In this document: piece by piece, positions 8,650 through 16,809 of the stretch | How positions within the stretch are numbered: position 1 is the stretch's first letter | Layout: every line of letters begins with the position of its first letter | Assembly (NCBI GenBank): GCA_964431685.1 | Contig: CAYSLA010000017.1 | Coordinates: 1-36,321 of the forward strand | DNA from: CAYSLA01 sp964431685 | GTDB lineage: Bacteria > Armatimonadota > UBA5829 | DNA length: 36,321 bases | Direction: 5' to 3' | Made by a program: the position numbers and the translations under genes | Notes under the pieces: generated by a model | Databases searched by the model: none | The model's input: only the letters and a program-made list of their open reading frames with translations | What the model was told of the DNA's origin: nothing

Positions 8650-10332
8650 GTGGATAACAGAATAGTTGTGATCGGCGGAGTTGCCTGCGGCCCGAAGGCG
8701 GCTGCCCGGGCGAGAAGGCTTGACCCCGCTGCCGACATCACGATCGTCGAACGAGGCGATCTGCTGTCTTACGCGGGTTGCGGAATGCCTTACTACATTC
8801 AAGGGGAGATCGAAAATACTGATGAGCTAATGAGCACTCCGGCTGGAGCAGTCCGAGACGCGGCATTCTTCAAGAACGTCAAGGCCGTGAATTGCTTGAG
8901 CAGGACTCTCGCCGAGCGTGTGGACCGCACGCGAAAGACCATCGAAGTGGTTTCGTTGGAGAGCGGAGAGAAATCGGAGGTCCCTTACGATAGACTTGTC
9001 CTTGCCACTGGTGCGGATGCCTTTGTACCTCCGATACCCGGTACAGACCTGAAGAATGTGTTTCGTCTCAACCATCCGTACGACGCTGAGGGCATACGCA
9101 ACGCCGTCACTGACGGGTGCAAAAACGCCGTTATCGTGGGAGCCGGACTCATTGGAATGGAAGTTGCGGAAGCACTCGCAACTCGTGGGCTTACGGTAAG
9201 CATCGTTGAAATGATGGAAACAGTAGTGCCGGCGTTCTTGGACGAAGACCTGGCATATCACTTGGAAAATCATCTGTGTTCGAAAGGCGTGAACGTCCTT
9301 ACGGGCGCCAAAGTCGTCTCTCTGGAGGGGGACGATGTCGGCAGGGTAACCGCAGTTACCACCGACAAATGCAGAATAGACGCAGACCTGGTTTTGATGG
9401 CGATAGGGGTTCGTCCCAATGTGGTACTGGCTCGCGATGCCGGACTGGAGATTGGCCGAACGGGAGCGATCAAGGTGAACGACCATCTGCAGACCAGCGA
9501 TCCAGATATCTATGCGGGCGGCGACTGCGTTGAGAACATCAACAGGCTGACGGGCGAGTCGTGCTACGTGCCATTGGGGTCCACTGCCAACAAGCACGGA
9601 CGAGTGATTGGCGACAACGTAGCCGGTGGAGATTCATTTTTTCCTGGGGTGCTTGGCACAGTAATCTTCAAGGCGTTCGACTTCAGCGTTGGACGAGTCG
9701 GTCTTTTGGAGAAAGATTGCGTCAGACTCGATATCCCTCACATTGTTGCGGTAACGCCAGGGCCGGATCGGGCGCATTACTATCCGACCGCCAAACCAAT
9801 GGTGCTCAAACTGATTTCCAACGCGCTTGATGGCAAGTTGCTCGGCGTGCAGGCGGTTGGAACCGGAGATGTGGCGAAGAGGATCGATGTTGTGGCAACC
9901 GCTTTGTCCTATGGCGCGCTTACTCGGGATTTGGCGGAAATTGATCTGGCATATGCCCCTCCATATTCATCGGCTGTTGACCTGCTGGCACACGCTTCTA
10001 ACGTCATTGATAATAAGTCTAAAGGCGTTGCTGCGGCTATCAGTACAATGGAGCTGAAGAAGAAGCTCGATCTGGGTGAGGACATTGTGCTGCTTGATGT
10101 CAGGAGCCCACAGGAGGTCGAAGCCGCGCGATTCGAGGACTCAAGAGTAGTCAACATACCCCTGGGTAAACTGCGTGCCCGGCTCGACGAGCTTCCAACC
10201 GACAAGCAGATAGTGGTGTTTTGTAAGATCAGCGTGCGGGGCTATGAAGCGCAAAGGATCCTGAACGGCGAGGGGTTCAACAACGTTGTCTTCCTTGACG
10301 GCGGAATAATGGCTTGGCCCTATCCAATGTAA
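8650..10332 (+). CDS. CoA-disulfide reductase with C-terminal rhodanese domain
   Basis: This is a flavoprotein of the class that reduces CoA disulfide or CoA/thiol persulfides with NAD(P)H. It starts with the FAD motif VVIGGVACGPKAAAR. The single redox Cys of this family is C44 in YAGCGMPYY. A second dinucleotide fold contains VIVGAGLIGMEVAE, and the FAD-binding DIYAGGDC follows. Residues from about 468 form a rhodanese domain with catalytic C525 in VVFCKISVRG. The CoADR-rhodanese fusion is known from bacteria that handle polysulfide or persulfide. Length (560 aa) and order match the fusion family. The start is a GTG with AAAGGAGG 7 bases upstream. It is the first gene of a three-gene operon with a CoA-binding protein. 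Confidence 0.9.
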   Translation: MDNRIVVIGGVACGPKAAARARRLDPAADITIVERGDLLSYAGCGMPYYIQGEIENTDELMSTPAGAVRDAAFFKNVKAVNCLSRTLAERVDRTRKTIEVVSLESGEKSEVPYDRLVLATGADAFVPPIPGTDLKNVFRLNHPYDAEGIRNAVTDGCKNAVIVGAGLIGMEVAEALATRGLTVSIVEMMETVVPAFLDEDLAYHLENHLCSKGVNVLTGAKVVSLEGDDVGRVTAVTTDKCRIDADLVLMAIGVRPNVVLARDAGLEIGRTGAIKVNDHLQTSDPDIYAGGDCVENINRLTGESCYVPLGSTANKHGRVIGDNVAGGDSFFPGVLGTVIFKAFDFSVGRVGLLEKDCVRLDIPHIVAVTPGPDRAHYYPTAKPMVLKLISNALDGKLLGVQAVGTGDVAKRIDVVATALSYGALTRDLAEIDLAYAPPYSSAVDLLAHASNVIDNKSKGVAAAISTMELKKKLDLGEDIVLLDVRSPQEVEAARFEDSRVVNIPLGKLRARLDELPTDKQIVVFCKISVRGYEAQRILNGEGFNNVVFLDGGIMAWPYPM

Positions 10333-10348
10333 GTCTGGGGGTCTCCTG

Positions 10349-10714
10349 ATGAAGGACAATGTGGCAGTGCTGGGCGCGTCAAGCAATCCTGAACGCTACT
10401 CATTCAAAGCCGTGGAGGCGCTTGCGGAGGCGGGATATTCTGTGTTACCAGTGCACCCATCTGGAAAGCCAGTCAACGGTTTCACGTGCTACCGTAGCCT
10501 CAAGGACATCAGTGTACCGCTGGACACGATAACCGTATACCTGTCTGAGAAAAACTCTTCGCCAATGATGGATGAAGTTATAGAAAGTGGCCCACGGCGA
10601 CTGATCTTGAACCCCGGAGCAGAAAATGACGCACTGAAACGCCGGTGCGAATCTGCGGGGATACGTGTTCAGGAGGCGTGCACTCTGGTGTTGGTAAGAA
10701 CAGGGCAGTTCTGA
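10349..10714 (+). CDS. CoA-binding (Rossmann) protein, YccU-like
   Basis: This 121-residue stand-alone CoA_binding_2 domain has the nucleotide loop VAVLGASSNPERYS at the N-terminus and later SGPRRLILNPGAEN, as in YccU-type proteins. Such proteins bind CoA or a related thiol, but their physiological role is poorly known. The start at 10349 follows a G-rich run and lies 16 bases after the CoA-disulfide reductase, so the two are very likely co-transcribed. The pairing suggests a common theme of CoA redox state or CoA-thiol sensing. Confidence 0.85.
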   Translation: MKDNVAVLGASSNPERYSFKAVEALAEAGYSVLPVHPSGKPVNGFTCYRSLKDISVPLDTITVYLSEKNSSPMMDEVIESGPRRLILNPGAENDALKRRCESAGIRVQEACTLVLVRTGQF

Positions 10715-10797
10715 CGCCTTAGAGGTGATCTCTGCTGTTGACTGTTTGGTCTTTCTTCTCACAGCGTTGACATGGACGGGAGGGCACAAGAATAGTA

Positions 10798-12645
10798 ATG
10801 TCGGACACACAATATAGGGTGACTTTTCAGCCGCAAGGGACCGCAGTGTCTGTGCTGGCAGGAACCACGATACTTGAGGCGGCTGCGGGCGCAGGTCTCG
10901 TGATCGACACGCCGTGTGGCGGCGTGGGGACGTGCGGGAAGTGCAAGATCAGAATCGCTCGGGGAGAAACTGATCCGAGCGAAGCAGATCACCAGTTTTT
11001 CTCGGTCGAAGAACTTCGGGACGGATGGAGACTGGCCTGCCAAACCACTGTTCATTGCGACATCGTGGTCCAAGTCCTTGCCACATCTCTTTTCGGGGCC
11101 GACCACCAGATTGTGAACCAGTCTGCGGTCAGTGGCTCTCGAGAAGTGCTGCCATCCATCCGCAAATTGTATGTTGAATTAGCGTCTCCGAGCCTGGAAG
11201 ACGATGTCTCGGATATGGTTCGCCTGGAGAGGGAAATAGGGCCTTTTGAAACTGACCTTTCCTTGCTTCGCAGGTTGCCGAAGAGACTGCGAGGATTTGG
11301 ATTCAAGGGGACCGCTGTGCTCGCGGATCACCGTCTACTCGACTTCGAAGATGGAGACACCACAGGTCGATGCTACGGAGTTGCATTTGACCTCGGAACT
11401 ACCACAATGGTTGCATCGCTCCTTGATCTGTGCTCCGGTCAGCAAATGGCTGTCGCATCTGAGTTGAACCCGCAGGTGGTTTTTGGAGACGATGTGCTGG
11501 CGAGAATCAAGCACTCGAGTTCGTGCTCACACTGCTTGGATGAGTTAAGGTCCGTAGTCGTGGAGGAGTCATCCAAGATGATACGCAATCTTTGTGAAGA
11601 GGTGGGAGTTGATTCCGAACATATCTACGAAGTTGCCTATGCAGGAAACACAACCATGCAGCATCTGCTTTGTGGACTGGATTCCTCTCAACTAGGGGAG
11701 ATGCCTTTTGCGCCCGCTTACAGCCGCGGTTTGCTCCTTTCATCCAGAGAAATGGAGATTCCCATTAATCCGCACGGACTAGTCTACGTATTCCCGGTGA
11801 TCGGTGGCTTTGTCGGCGGGGACACAGTGGCTGGCATCTTGGCTACAGAGCTCGATTCCACTGACGGGCCAGTGTTGATGATAGACATTGGCACGAACGG
11901 CGAAATTGTACTGAGTTACAATGGCGAATTATGGGCTGCGTCTACAGCAGCGGGCCCTGCATTCGAGGGGGCCCGGATAAGCTGTGGCACGCGTGCCTCA
12001 AGAGGCGCCATAGAAAAGGTAGCTTTGGATGAGGATGTCCAGATAGGTGTAATCGGCAATGTGCAGCCGATGGGCATCTGTGGAAGTGGCCTGGTGGACC
12101 TGACGGCGGAGTTGCTCCGCCGCCGAATAGTATCACCGGAAGGTCGATTGCTTCACAACACAGATCTGCCCGCTGACGTGCCCCAAGCGCTGGCCGACAG
12201 AGTAGTTACTGACGATAATGAGCAAACGTTGTTCGTGGTTGCGCAACCGGAGGCCGCCCTTCAACGACCCGTGGTGCTAACCCAGCGCGACATCCGTGAG
12301 ATGCAATTGGGCTGCGGGGCTATCAAGGCGGGAATTGCCATTGTTTTGCGTAATGCGGGTGTAAGAGCCTCCGATCTTGCGGCAGTATTCATTGCAGGCG
12401 GATTCGGCAGTTTTATTCGCCGAAGCAATGCTCAGAGGATCGGTCTGATTCCTTCGGAAGTCGATCACCAGAATATACACTATGTTGGCAACGTATCACT
12501 ATCCGGCGCCCAATGGGCTTTGCTATCTGTGGAGGCGCGCGAGCGGGGAGAGCAACTGGCAAGAAGAACTCATCACGTCGAGTTATCGATGAGTGGGGAT
12601 TTTCAGTCCGAATTCGCAGAGGCTATGATGTTCGCAGACGAGTGA
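10798..12645 (+). CDS. RACo-like ferredoxin-ASKHA protein (DUF4445)
   Basis: The N-terminal [2Fe-2S] ferredoxin domain has C40, C46, C49 and C81 (CGGVGTCGKC, then LACQT). From about residue 190 there is an ASKHA ATPase fold with phosphate loops GVAFDLGTTTM and MIDIGTNGEI, plus late motifs GICGSGLVDL and FIAGGFGSF. This is the layout of RACo, the ATP-dependent reductive activator of corrinoid proteins. The 615 aa length is typical. No corrinoid protein or methyltransferase partner is in the window, so the substrate of this copy is unknown. GGGAGGG lies about 14 bases upstream, a somewhat long spacing. It ends 15 bases from a convergent gene. Confidence 0.88.
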   Translation: MSDTQYRVTFQPQGTAVSVLAGTTILEAAAGAGLVIDTPCGGVGTCGKCKIRIARGETDPSEADHQFFSVEELRDGWRLACQTTVHCDIVVQVLATSLFGADHQIVNQSAVSGSREVLPSIRKLYVELASPSLEDDVSDMVRLEREIGPFETDLSLLRRLPKRLRGFGFKGTAVLADHRLLDFEDGDTTGRCYGVAFDLGTTTMVASLLDLCSGQQMAVASELNPQVVFGDDVLARIKHSSSCSHCLDELRSVVVEESSKMIRNLCEEVGVDSEHIYEVAYAGNTTMQHLLCGLDSSQLGEMPFAPAYSRGLLLSSREMEIPINPHGLVYVFPVIGGFVGGDTVAGILATELDSTDGPVLMIDIGTNGEIVLSYNGELWAASTAAGPAFEGARISCGTRASRGAIEKVALDEDVQIGVIGNVQPMGICGSGLVDLTAELLRRRIVSPEGRLLHNTDLPADVPQALADRVVTDDNEQTLFVVAQPEAALQRPVVLTQRDIREMQLGCGAIKAGIAIVLRNAGVRASDLAAVFIAGGFGSFIRRSNAQRIGLIPSEVDHQNIHYVGNVSLSGAQWALLSVEARERGEQLARRTHHVELSMSGDFQSEFAEAMMFADE

Positions 12646-12660
12646 CTGAAGCATGCTTGG

Positions 12661-13011
12661 TCAGAAGAAGTCTCTGAAATGCTCTAACCACCATTGGTGA
12701 TATGGGACAGGCTGTGGCTTCTCGGGTTCAGCTGCAGAGTTAGCGGTCAAAACACGAGAGTTCCTGTTCCGTCCCGAGGTTAGAATCTCGTAGGCTTCCG
12801 CTACGATTCTGAACCTATCCGCAAGGTTCTCGTTCGATGGATCAGCATCAGGATGCAGTTGGCGTGCTAAGGACCGGTAGGCTCGCTTTATCTCTGCCTT
12901 ATCTGCGGACGCTTCAACGCCCAGAAGCTCGCGAGCAAGGTCCTCAGCGCTCTTGCTGTCTTCGGGCCACGTCCAGTCGTAGAAATATTCGTCCCATCTG
13001 CGCGTTGACAT
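12661..13011 (-). CDS. Small J-domain (DnaJ-like) protein
   Basis: This 116-residue protein has a J domain in its middle (ELLGVEASADKAEIKRAYR, then QLHPDADPSN with the essential HPD at 53-55, then VAEAYEIL). J domains stimulate the ATPase of a DnaK-type chaperone. There is no Gly/Phe or zinc-finger region, so it is a specialised co-chaperone rather than a general DnaJ. The aromatic N-terminus (WDEYFYDWTW) and C-terminus (HQWWLEHFRDFF) may be partner-binding ends. The start at 13011 is chosen because GGGGAG precedes it; the longer frame from 13041 adds nothing. HscB-type J proteins serve IscU, so a client role for the IscU fusion nearby is an attractive inference. Confidence 0.8.
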   Translation of the reverse strand: MSTRRWDEYFYDWTWPEDSKSAEDLARELLGVEASADKAEIKRAYRSLARQLHPDADPSNENLADRFRIVAEAYEILTSGRNRNSRVLTANSAAEPEKPQPVPYHQWWLEHFRDFF

Positions 13012-13229
13012 TGTATACGCTCCCCACAAAGGTCGGCACATGCCAGCAGATCACGCCGCATTGTCTGAAGACAAGCCAAGCGACATTGGCGCGAACGGGC
13101 AAGGGAGTTCCCTGGTGTCTACCAATCCGTACTTCTCATACTATCCTGCCCATTCGCTGTTCCAGTTCTCGAGAAGCGATGGCACGTGTCCACGTTTCTT
13201 GCACTGAAACACAATGAGCCTTTTCATCT

Positions 13230-13265
13230 GTCTGCAGTGGCGCAGTGTAACGCGCCACTGCAGAC
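13230..13265. terminator. Perfect 14-bp hairpin between DUF5320 and J-domain genes
   Basis: GTCTGCAGTGGCGC (13230-13243) and GCGCCACTGCAGAC (13252-13265) are exactly complementary, with an 8-base loop. No U-tract follows on either strand. On the - strand it lies 12 bases after the stop of the 62-aa gene, so it is likely a transcript end, processing or stabilising structure. The remaining 13012-13229 shows no gene; a TAGTAT-like -10 for the J-domain gene is possible but unproven. Confidence 0.55.
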
Positions 13266-13277
13266 AATGCTAGACGG

Positions 13278-13466
13278 TTATGCACGGGCCATTGCAGTGC
13301 CGCATTTCGGGCATGCTACTTGTGAGCAGGGTACCCCCGCCTGATGCTCCACTTTGTGTCCGCATTTCGGGCAGACACACGAGCCTCCCGGTCCTGCTGC
13401 AAACGGACCACCCATGCGTCCGCGTCCTCCTCCAGACGCTGGACCTGTCCCATCTCTCCTGGGCAT
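13278..13466 (-). CDS. Small DUF5320-like protein with paired CPKCG knuckles
   Basis: This 62-residue protein starts MPRRDGTGP, the signature of DUF5320 proteins that accompany NifX/MTH1175 genes. Its C-terminal half is a zinc-ribbon or rubredoxin-like knuckle pair: CVCPKCG and CSQVACPKCG. The spacing would hold one Zn or Fe ion. AAAGGAGG upstream fixes the start. Two longer DUF5320 relatives in the same gene run (23599-23841 and 24421-24774) lack this Cys pair and have other tails. A metal-carrying or protein-docking role is inferred; no function is established for the family as far as I know. Confidence 0.8.
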   Translation of the reverse strand: MPRRDGTGPASGGGRGRMGGPFAAGPGGSCVCPKCGHKVEHQAGVPCSQVACPKCGTAMARA

Positions 13467-13542
13467 GCTAAGTCACCTCCTTTGTGATTGTCATTTCCCG
13501 GCTACGAGATAGCTCAACTGGTAATATGAGCGGGCATTGCAC

Positions 13543-13947
13543 TCAACAGCCATCCAAATTCCCATCCTCATCCCGCGTTGAAGCTGAGTCTGTTGACCGT
13601 TTCTGTAGAACGTTGTCTTCATCCACGTAGACCAGCTTCTGTCGAAACGCTGGTAGCTCCGATTCATTCACTGCGCAGTAGGAGAGGATTATTACCTTGT
13701 CACCAACCTCCACTAACCGAGCAGCCGCTCCATTTAGCACTACGTCTCGTGTCCCAGCGGGTGATTCGATCACATAGGTGACGAAGCGAGAACCGTTGTT
13801 GATGTCGAGAACGTGCACCTGCTCCCCTGGTAACAAATCAGCCGCGGCCATCAGAGCTTTGTCAATTGTGATGCTTCCCTCGTAATGGAGGTGAGCTCCC
13901 GTTACAGTCGCTCGGTGTATTTTCGATTTCAGCATTATGCGATCCAT
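13543..13947 (-). CDS. panD: Aspartate 1-decarboxylase proenzyme
   Basis: PanD makes beta-alanine from L-aspartate for pantothenate and CoA synthesis. It cleaves itself to form a pyruvoyl group at Ser25. The sequence HYEGSITID puts G24-S25 exactly at the canonical site, the N-terminus MDRIMLKSKIHRATVTGAHL is typical, and the middle NNGSRFVTYVI holds the usual active-site Arg/Tyr region. The start at 13947 overlaps the preceding stop by one base (TAATG). The frame from 14103 is an artefact. The protein has about 15 extra charged residues at the C-terminus. Placement in a cofactor-assembly gene run, opposite a CoA-disulfide reductase operon, is unusual for panD, which normally sits with panC/panB. 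Confidence 0.95.
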   Translation of the reverse strand: MDRIMLKSKIHRATVTGAHLHYEGSITIDKALMAAADLLPGEQVHVLDINNGSRFVTYVIESPAGTRDVVLNGAAARLVEVGDKVIILSYCAVNESELPAFRQKLVYVDEDNVLQKRSTDSASTRDEDGNLDGC

Positions 13948-15074
13948 TAGAGCCCCCTTGCACAGAACCTGTTCAAATGCAGCAGTGCTGCCGCCCCGGC
14001 TATGGTGATGCCATAGAAGACGGTATGACACTTGAGGCCGAGAAATCGGTCTATTGAGCCGTTCACAAGTGTGCTGCCGGTGACCAGTGCGATGTTGCAC
14101 CATTCGAGGGCTTCATCAGTACATTTTTCGCTTTCGACTGTGACGCCGGCGACGCGTTTGCCGATATTGTCTGGATCGAGATCAACCACTCGCAACTGAT
14201 AGACTGAAGAAAGAGCCTCAAGCATTCTTGGCTGATATCCAATCAGGGTGATGCGGGAGTCATCTGGAGAACCAATGCCGATCACGCTGAGGAGTTCGTC
14301 TGCGCATTCCTTCGGACCTTCATTTCTGCAGTGGACGGTCTTTTCGGCGATCCTCAAATGCGAGCAAAGCGCGTTTACCGATGCAGCAAACACGCCACGG
14401 TTCTGCAATGCAGATTGATCAGTTCCCGCTAGGTCCAGTGCAAGTACATCTCCTAGTTCGCCAGCAAAGTCCGCCGGGGCAGCGGAGAAAGCCTGGCCCA
14501 CGCCATCCAGCATTCTCGCCTCAATAATGCCTTCCTTTCCTTTCCATATCGGATAGTCTCTTTCGTCCGTGAAGCCTATCGCCGTCTCGGGAGGTAGTGC
14601 CTGCACTTCGACCTTGAGTGGAGTGCTTAGCAGACCCGACTCCATCGCAATGGTCCTCGCGACTCCGCGCAGGCGTTCGATCAATGGAACGCGATTGTCT
14701 GCGCTGTCAGTGCGAACTCCTAGATAGTCTGCGATAGCGTATCGTAGTGCGGCCACACCGAGATTTGAGCAATGCACCTTCTCGCCGGGCAGACCGCCTA
14801 GATATTTAGAGACGGTCTCTTCGGTAATGTGGACTGCCTCGTGGATAGTCTTGCCAAGTGCTAGTTCACACGTTGCGCTGCCGCTCGCAATTGCCGCCGG
14901 ACAACCCTGGCATAGGAAAGATATGTCCCGAATCCTGCCCCCATCTACCCGAACATAGACCCTGAGGAAGTCGCCACATACAGGGTCGCCTATAGTGCCA
15001 ACGCCATTAGCATCCTCGGTCTCGCCGAGGTGCCTGGGATTGAGGAAGTGGTCTATGATGGTCTCAGTATACAT
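13947..15074 (-). CDS. IscU/NifU-type scaffold fused to DUF364 heavy-metal chelation domain
   Basis: Residues 1-125 are an IscU-type Fe-S scaffold. All three cluster ligands are present: C33 in GDPVCGD, C58 in CQGCPAA and C102 in KVHCSNLG. Residues from about 215 resemble DUF364, the putative heavy-metal chelation domain: SVIGIGSPDDSRITLIGY, VVDLDPDN, NIALVTGSTLVNGSID and VFYGITIAGAA. The two halves are one 375-residue ORF with no frameshift signs. The ATG at 15074 lies 11 bases inside the thioesterase gene's end and gives the standard scaffold N-terminus MYTETIIDHFLNPRH. It is translationally linked to panD. The inference is a scaffold that builds a Fe-S or mixed-metal cluster, with the second domain delivering or receiving the metal. 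Confidence 0.85.
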   Translation of the reverse strand: MYTETIIDHFLNPRHLGETEDANGVGTIGDPVCGDFLRVYVRVDGGRIRDISFLCQGCPAAIASGSATCELALGKTIHEAVHITEETVSKYLGGLPGEKVHCSNLGVAALRYAIADYLGVRTDSADNRVPLIERLRGVARTIAMESGLLSTPLKVEVQALPPETAIGFTDERDYPIWKGKEGIIEARMLDGVGQAFSAAPADFAGELGDVLALDLAGTDQSALQNRGVFAASVNALCSHLRIAEKTVHCRNEGPKECADELLSVIGIGSPDDSRITLIGYQPRMLEALSSVYQLRVVDLDPDNIGKRVAGVTVESEKCTDEALEWCNIALVTGSTLVNGSIDRFLGLKCHTVFYGITIAGAAALLHLNRFCARGL

Positions 15075-15537
15075 CGTAATTATCCGACCACACGTCCATC
15101 CGCATGAACTTCGCAGTGGCTGTCGCACAGACCGCTTCGTTCTGCACGACCTCGGCATCAAGCATAAATAGAGGCGAACGGGAACGCGTGAGCGACGCCT
15201 TCACAATCGTCCAACTGCCCACTTTCAAAGGCGAGTGGTACTCGACGTGCATATCCGCGGTTACTGCGGATACTCCTTTCAGCAAAAGACAATTCGTCAT
15301 GGCTGAGTCAAGAAGAGTGGCGATAACGCCACCGTGCACAATTCCAGGATAGCCCTGGTATTTGATGTCGCAGAACCACTCGGACGAGACGTTGCCCTTC
15401 TCGCTCTGGACAAACGTGAGGCCCAGTCCGGTTTCGCTGCGCCCGCAAGCGAAGCAGTTCCGGTGAAGATTGGCGACGTCGCCGCTGTCTTCCTCACAAG
15501 CCGGCTCGGGGCCTTGACACCGTTCTAGTGATCGCAA
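15064..15537 (-). CDS. PaaI-like hotdog thioesterase
   Basis: This is a hotdog-fold acyl-CoA thioesterase of the PaaI/YbgC type. It shows the characteristic QGYPGIVHGGVIATLLDSAM with the catalytic HGG and Asp, then VTADMHVEYHSPLKVG. The N-terminus NCFACGR is a Cys pair common in this subgroup. No ATG lies in a sensible place. The TTG at 15537, with AGGGAC upstream and a 13-base overlap with the preceding gene, gives 157 residues, normal for the family; the start is uncertain. It is co-transcribed with Fe-S assembly genes, so its thioester substrate, possibly CoA-bound, is not obvious. Confidence 0.8.
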   Translation of the reverse strand: MRSLERCQGPEPACEEDSGDVANLHRNCFACGRSETGLGLTFVQSEKGNVSSEWFCDIKYQGYPGIVHGGVIATLLDSAMTNCLLLKGVSAVTADMHVEYHSPLKVGSWTIVKASLTRSRSPLFMLDAEVVQNEAVCATATAKFMRMDVWSDNYDVY

Positions 15538-15863
15538 AGGTTTGTCCCTGTTTCTAGCGTCTCGTCCAGATAGGCTGATACCAGTTCGGACGGCGGAGCA
15601 ACTGGAGCCCCGACACACACCTGGATTCCGTTCTGCGCGAAAAGCCCTTGCGCACGGCCGCCCATTCCTCCGGCGATGATTACAGTGGCTCCTTGTTCAC
15701 GCAGCCATCTGGGCAGCAGTCCCGGTTCGTGCGCAGGGGGCGGGATCATCTTGGTGTCTTTGACCTGCTTGCTGTCCGGGTCTACATCAACGATTGTGAA
15801 CTCGTCGCAATGCCCGAAGTGAGGACAAAGTAGTCCGTTTGCAGTCGGTATAGCAATCTTCAT
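15525..15863 (-). CDS. NifX/MTH1175-type cofactor-binding protein
   Basis: This 112-residue protein of the dinitrogenase Fe-Mo cofactor family (NifX, NafY, MTH1175, orange protein) has the strand MKIAIPTANG, the FGHCDEFTIVDVD loop, and IIAGGMGGRAQGLF, the conserved Gly-rich turn that cups the metal cluster. Relatives carry or store metal-sulfur clusters. Cys13 and Cys19 near the N-terminus and Cys83 in IQVCVG are candidate ligands. It follows the MinD ATPase (15887) by 23 bases and overlaps the thioesterase. It is one of three NifX-type proteins in this gene run. No nitrogenase genes are in view, so the cluster bound is unknown. Confidence 0.88.
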   Translation of the reverse strand: MKIAIPTANGLLCPHFGHCDEFTIVDVDPDSKQVKDTKMIPPPAHEPGLLPRWLREQGATVIIAGGMGGRAQGLFAQNGIQVCVGAPVAPPSELVSAYLDETLETGTNLCDH

Positions 15864-15886
15864 CTTGTGTTATTCCATCCTTCTTT

Positions 15887-16792
15887 TTAGTTGCTGGCAG
15901 ATGATGCCATTTTCTCCGTTACGGCGTGCCACAGCCCTCTGATGTCTCTGGCTGCGGGACCTCTATTGTACTCTACGACGCTCTTCTTTTCTATTTGCGC
16001 CTGGGTAATGGATTTGTCATAGCGAATCTCGCCAAGCATCTCAAGATTCCTGACAAGGCAACGCTCAGCAATCCGCAAGGTCATCTCGGCATTGATATCA
16101 CTCTTGTTGACACACACGGCGGCGGGTATCTTGAAATGAGTGGCCAGATCGGCCACACGGTCCAAATCGTGAAGTCCCGACAACGTCGGCTCCGTCACGA
16201 TGAGCACTAAAGTGGCGCCGGTAATTGATGCAATCACCGGACAGCCAATGCCGGGTGAACCGTCGACGATTATCAGATCGAGGCGCTTCTCTTCCGCAAT
16301 CTTCTTTGCTTCTCGCCTAATGGTTGTCACCAGTTTGCCGGAGTTCTCTTCGGCAATTCCGAGCTTGGCGTGGACCATTGGTCCGTGCCTGGTCTCAGAC
16401 ACAAACCACTCTCCGTTGATGCTGGGAGCAAACTCCACCGCATCAACCGGACAGAAGTGTGCGCAGACTCCACAGCCCTCGCAGGATATGGGATCGATTC
16501 TGTAGGTCTTGCCGACAACATCGTTTGGAGGACCGTCGCAGGTAATGGCATCAAACCGGCACACGACGGCGCACTTTCCACAACTTGCGCACCGGTCTGC
16601 CACGATCGTGGCACTCTTACCCCCGCTGAACTCCTCACGTCTCAAGATGTTTGGAGACAGCACCAGATGAAGGTCGGCGGCGTCTACATCACAGTCTGCA
16701 AGGACTTCGTTCTTGGCCAGAGCCGCAAAGGAGGCGACAATGCTAGTCTTTCCGGTTCCGCCTTTTCCGCTTATTACCACCAGTTCGTTCAA
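15887..16792 (-). CDS. MinD-type ATPase with inserted two-cluster ferredoxin
   Basis: This is a MinD/NBP35-superfamily ATPase. The deviant Walker A GKGGTGKTS is at 9-17. An inserted ferredoxin has C68, C71, C74, C78 and C104, C107, C110, C114, two CX2CX2CX3C [4Fe-4S] motifs, and a switch region IVDGSPGIGCPV follows. Such proteins occur in pairs beside NifX/MTH1175 proteins, for example in the orange-protein (orp) locus of Desulfovibrio. They are thought to drive cluster transfer or assembly with ATP. The start is a TTG at 16792 with GGAGAGA upstream. It lies 17 bases after the DsrE gene. A second, diverged copy is at 22380-23234. Confidence 0.9.
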   Translation of the reverse strand: MNELVVISGKGGTGKTSIVASFAALAKNEVLADCDVDAADLHLVLSPNILRREEFSGGKSATIVADRCASCGKCAVVCRFDAITCDGPPNDVVGKTYRIDPISCEGCGVCAHFCPVDAVEFAPSINGEWFVSETRHGPMVHAKLGIAEENSGKLVTTIRREAKKIAEEKRLDLIIVDGSPGIGCPVIASITGATLVLIVTEPTLSGLHDLDRVADLATHFKIPAAVCVNKSDINAEMTLRIAERCLVRNLEMLGEIRYDKSITQAQIEKKSVVEYNRGPAARDIRGLWHAVTEKMASSASN

Positions 16793-16809
16793 GCTATATC
16801 TCTCCAGTT

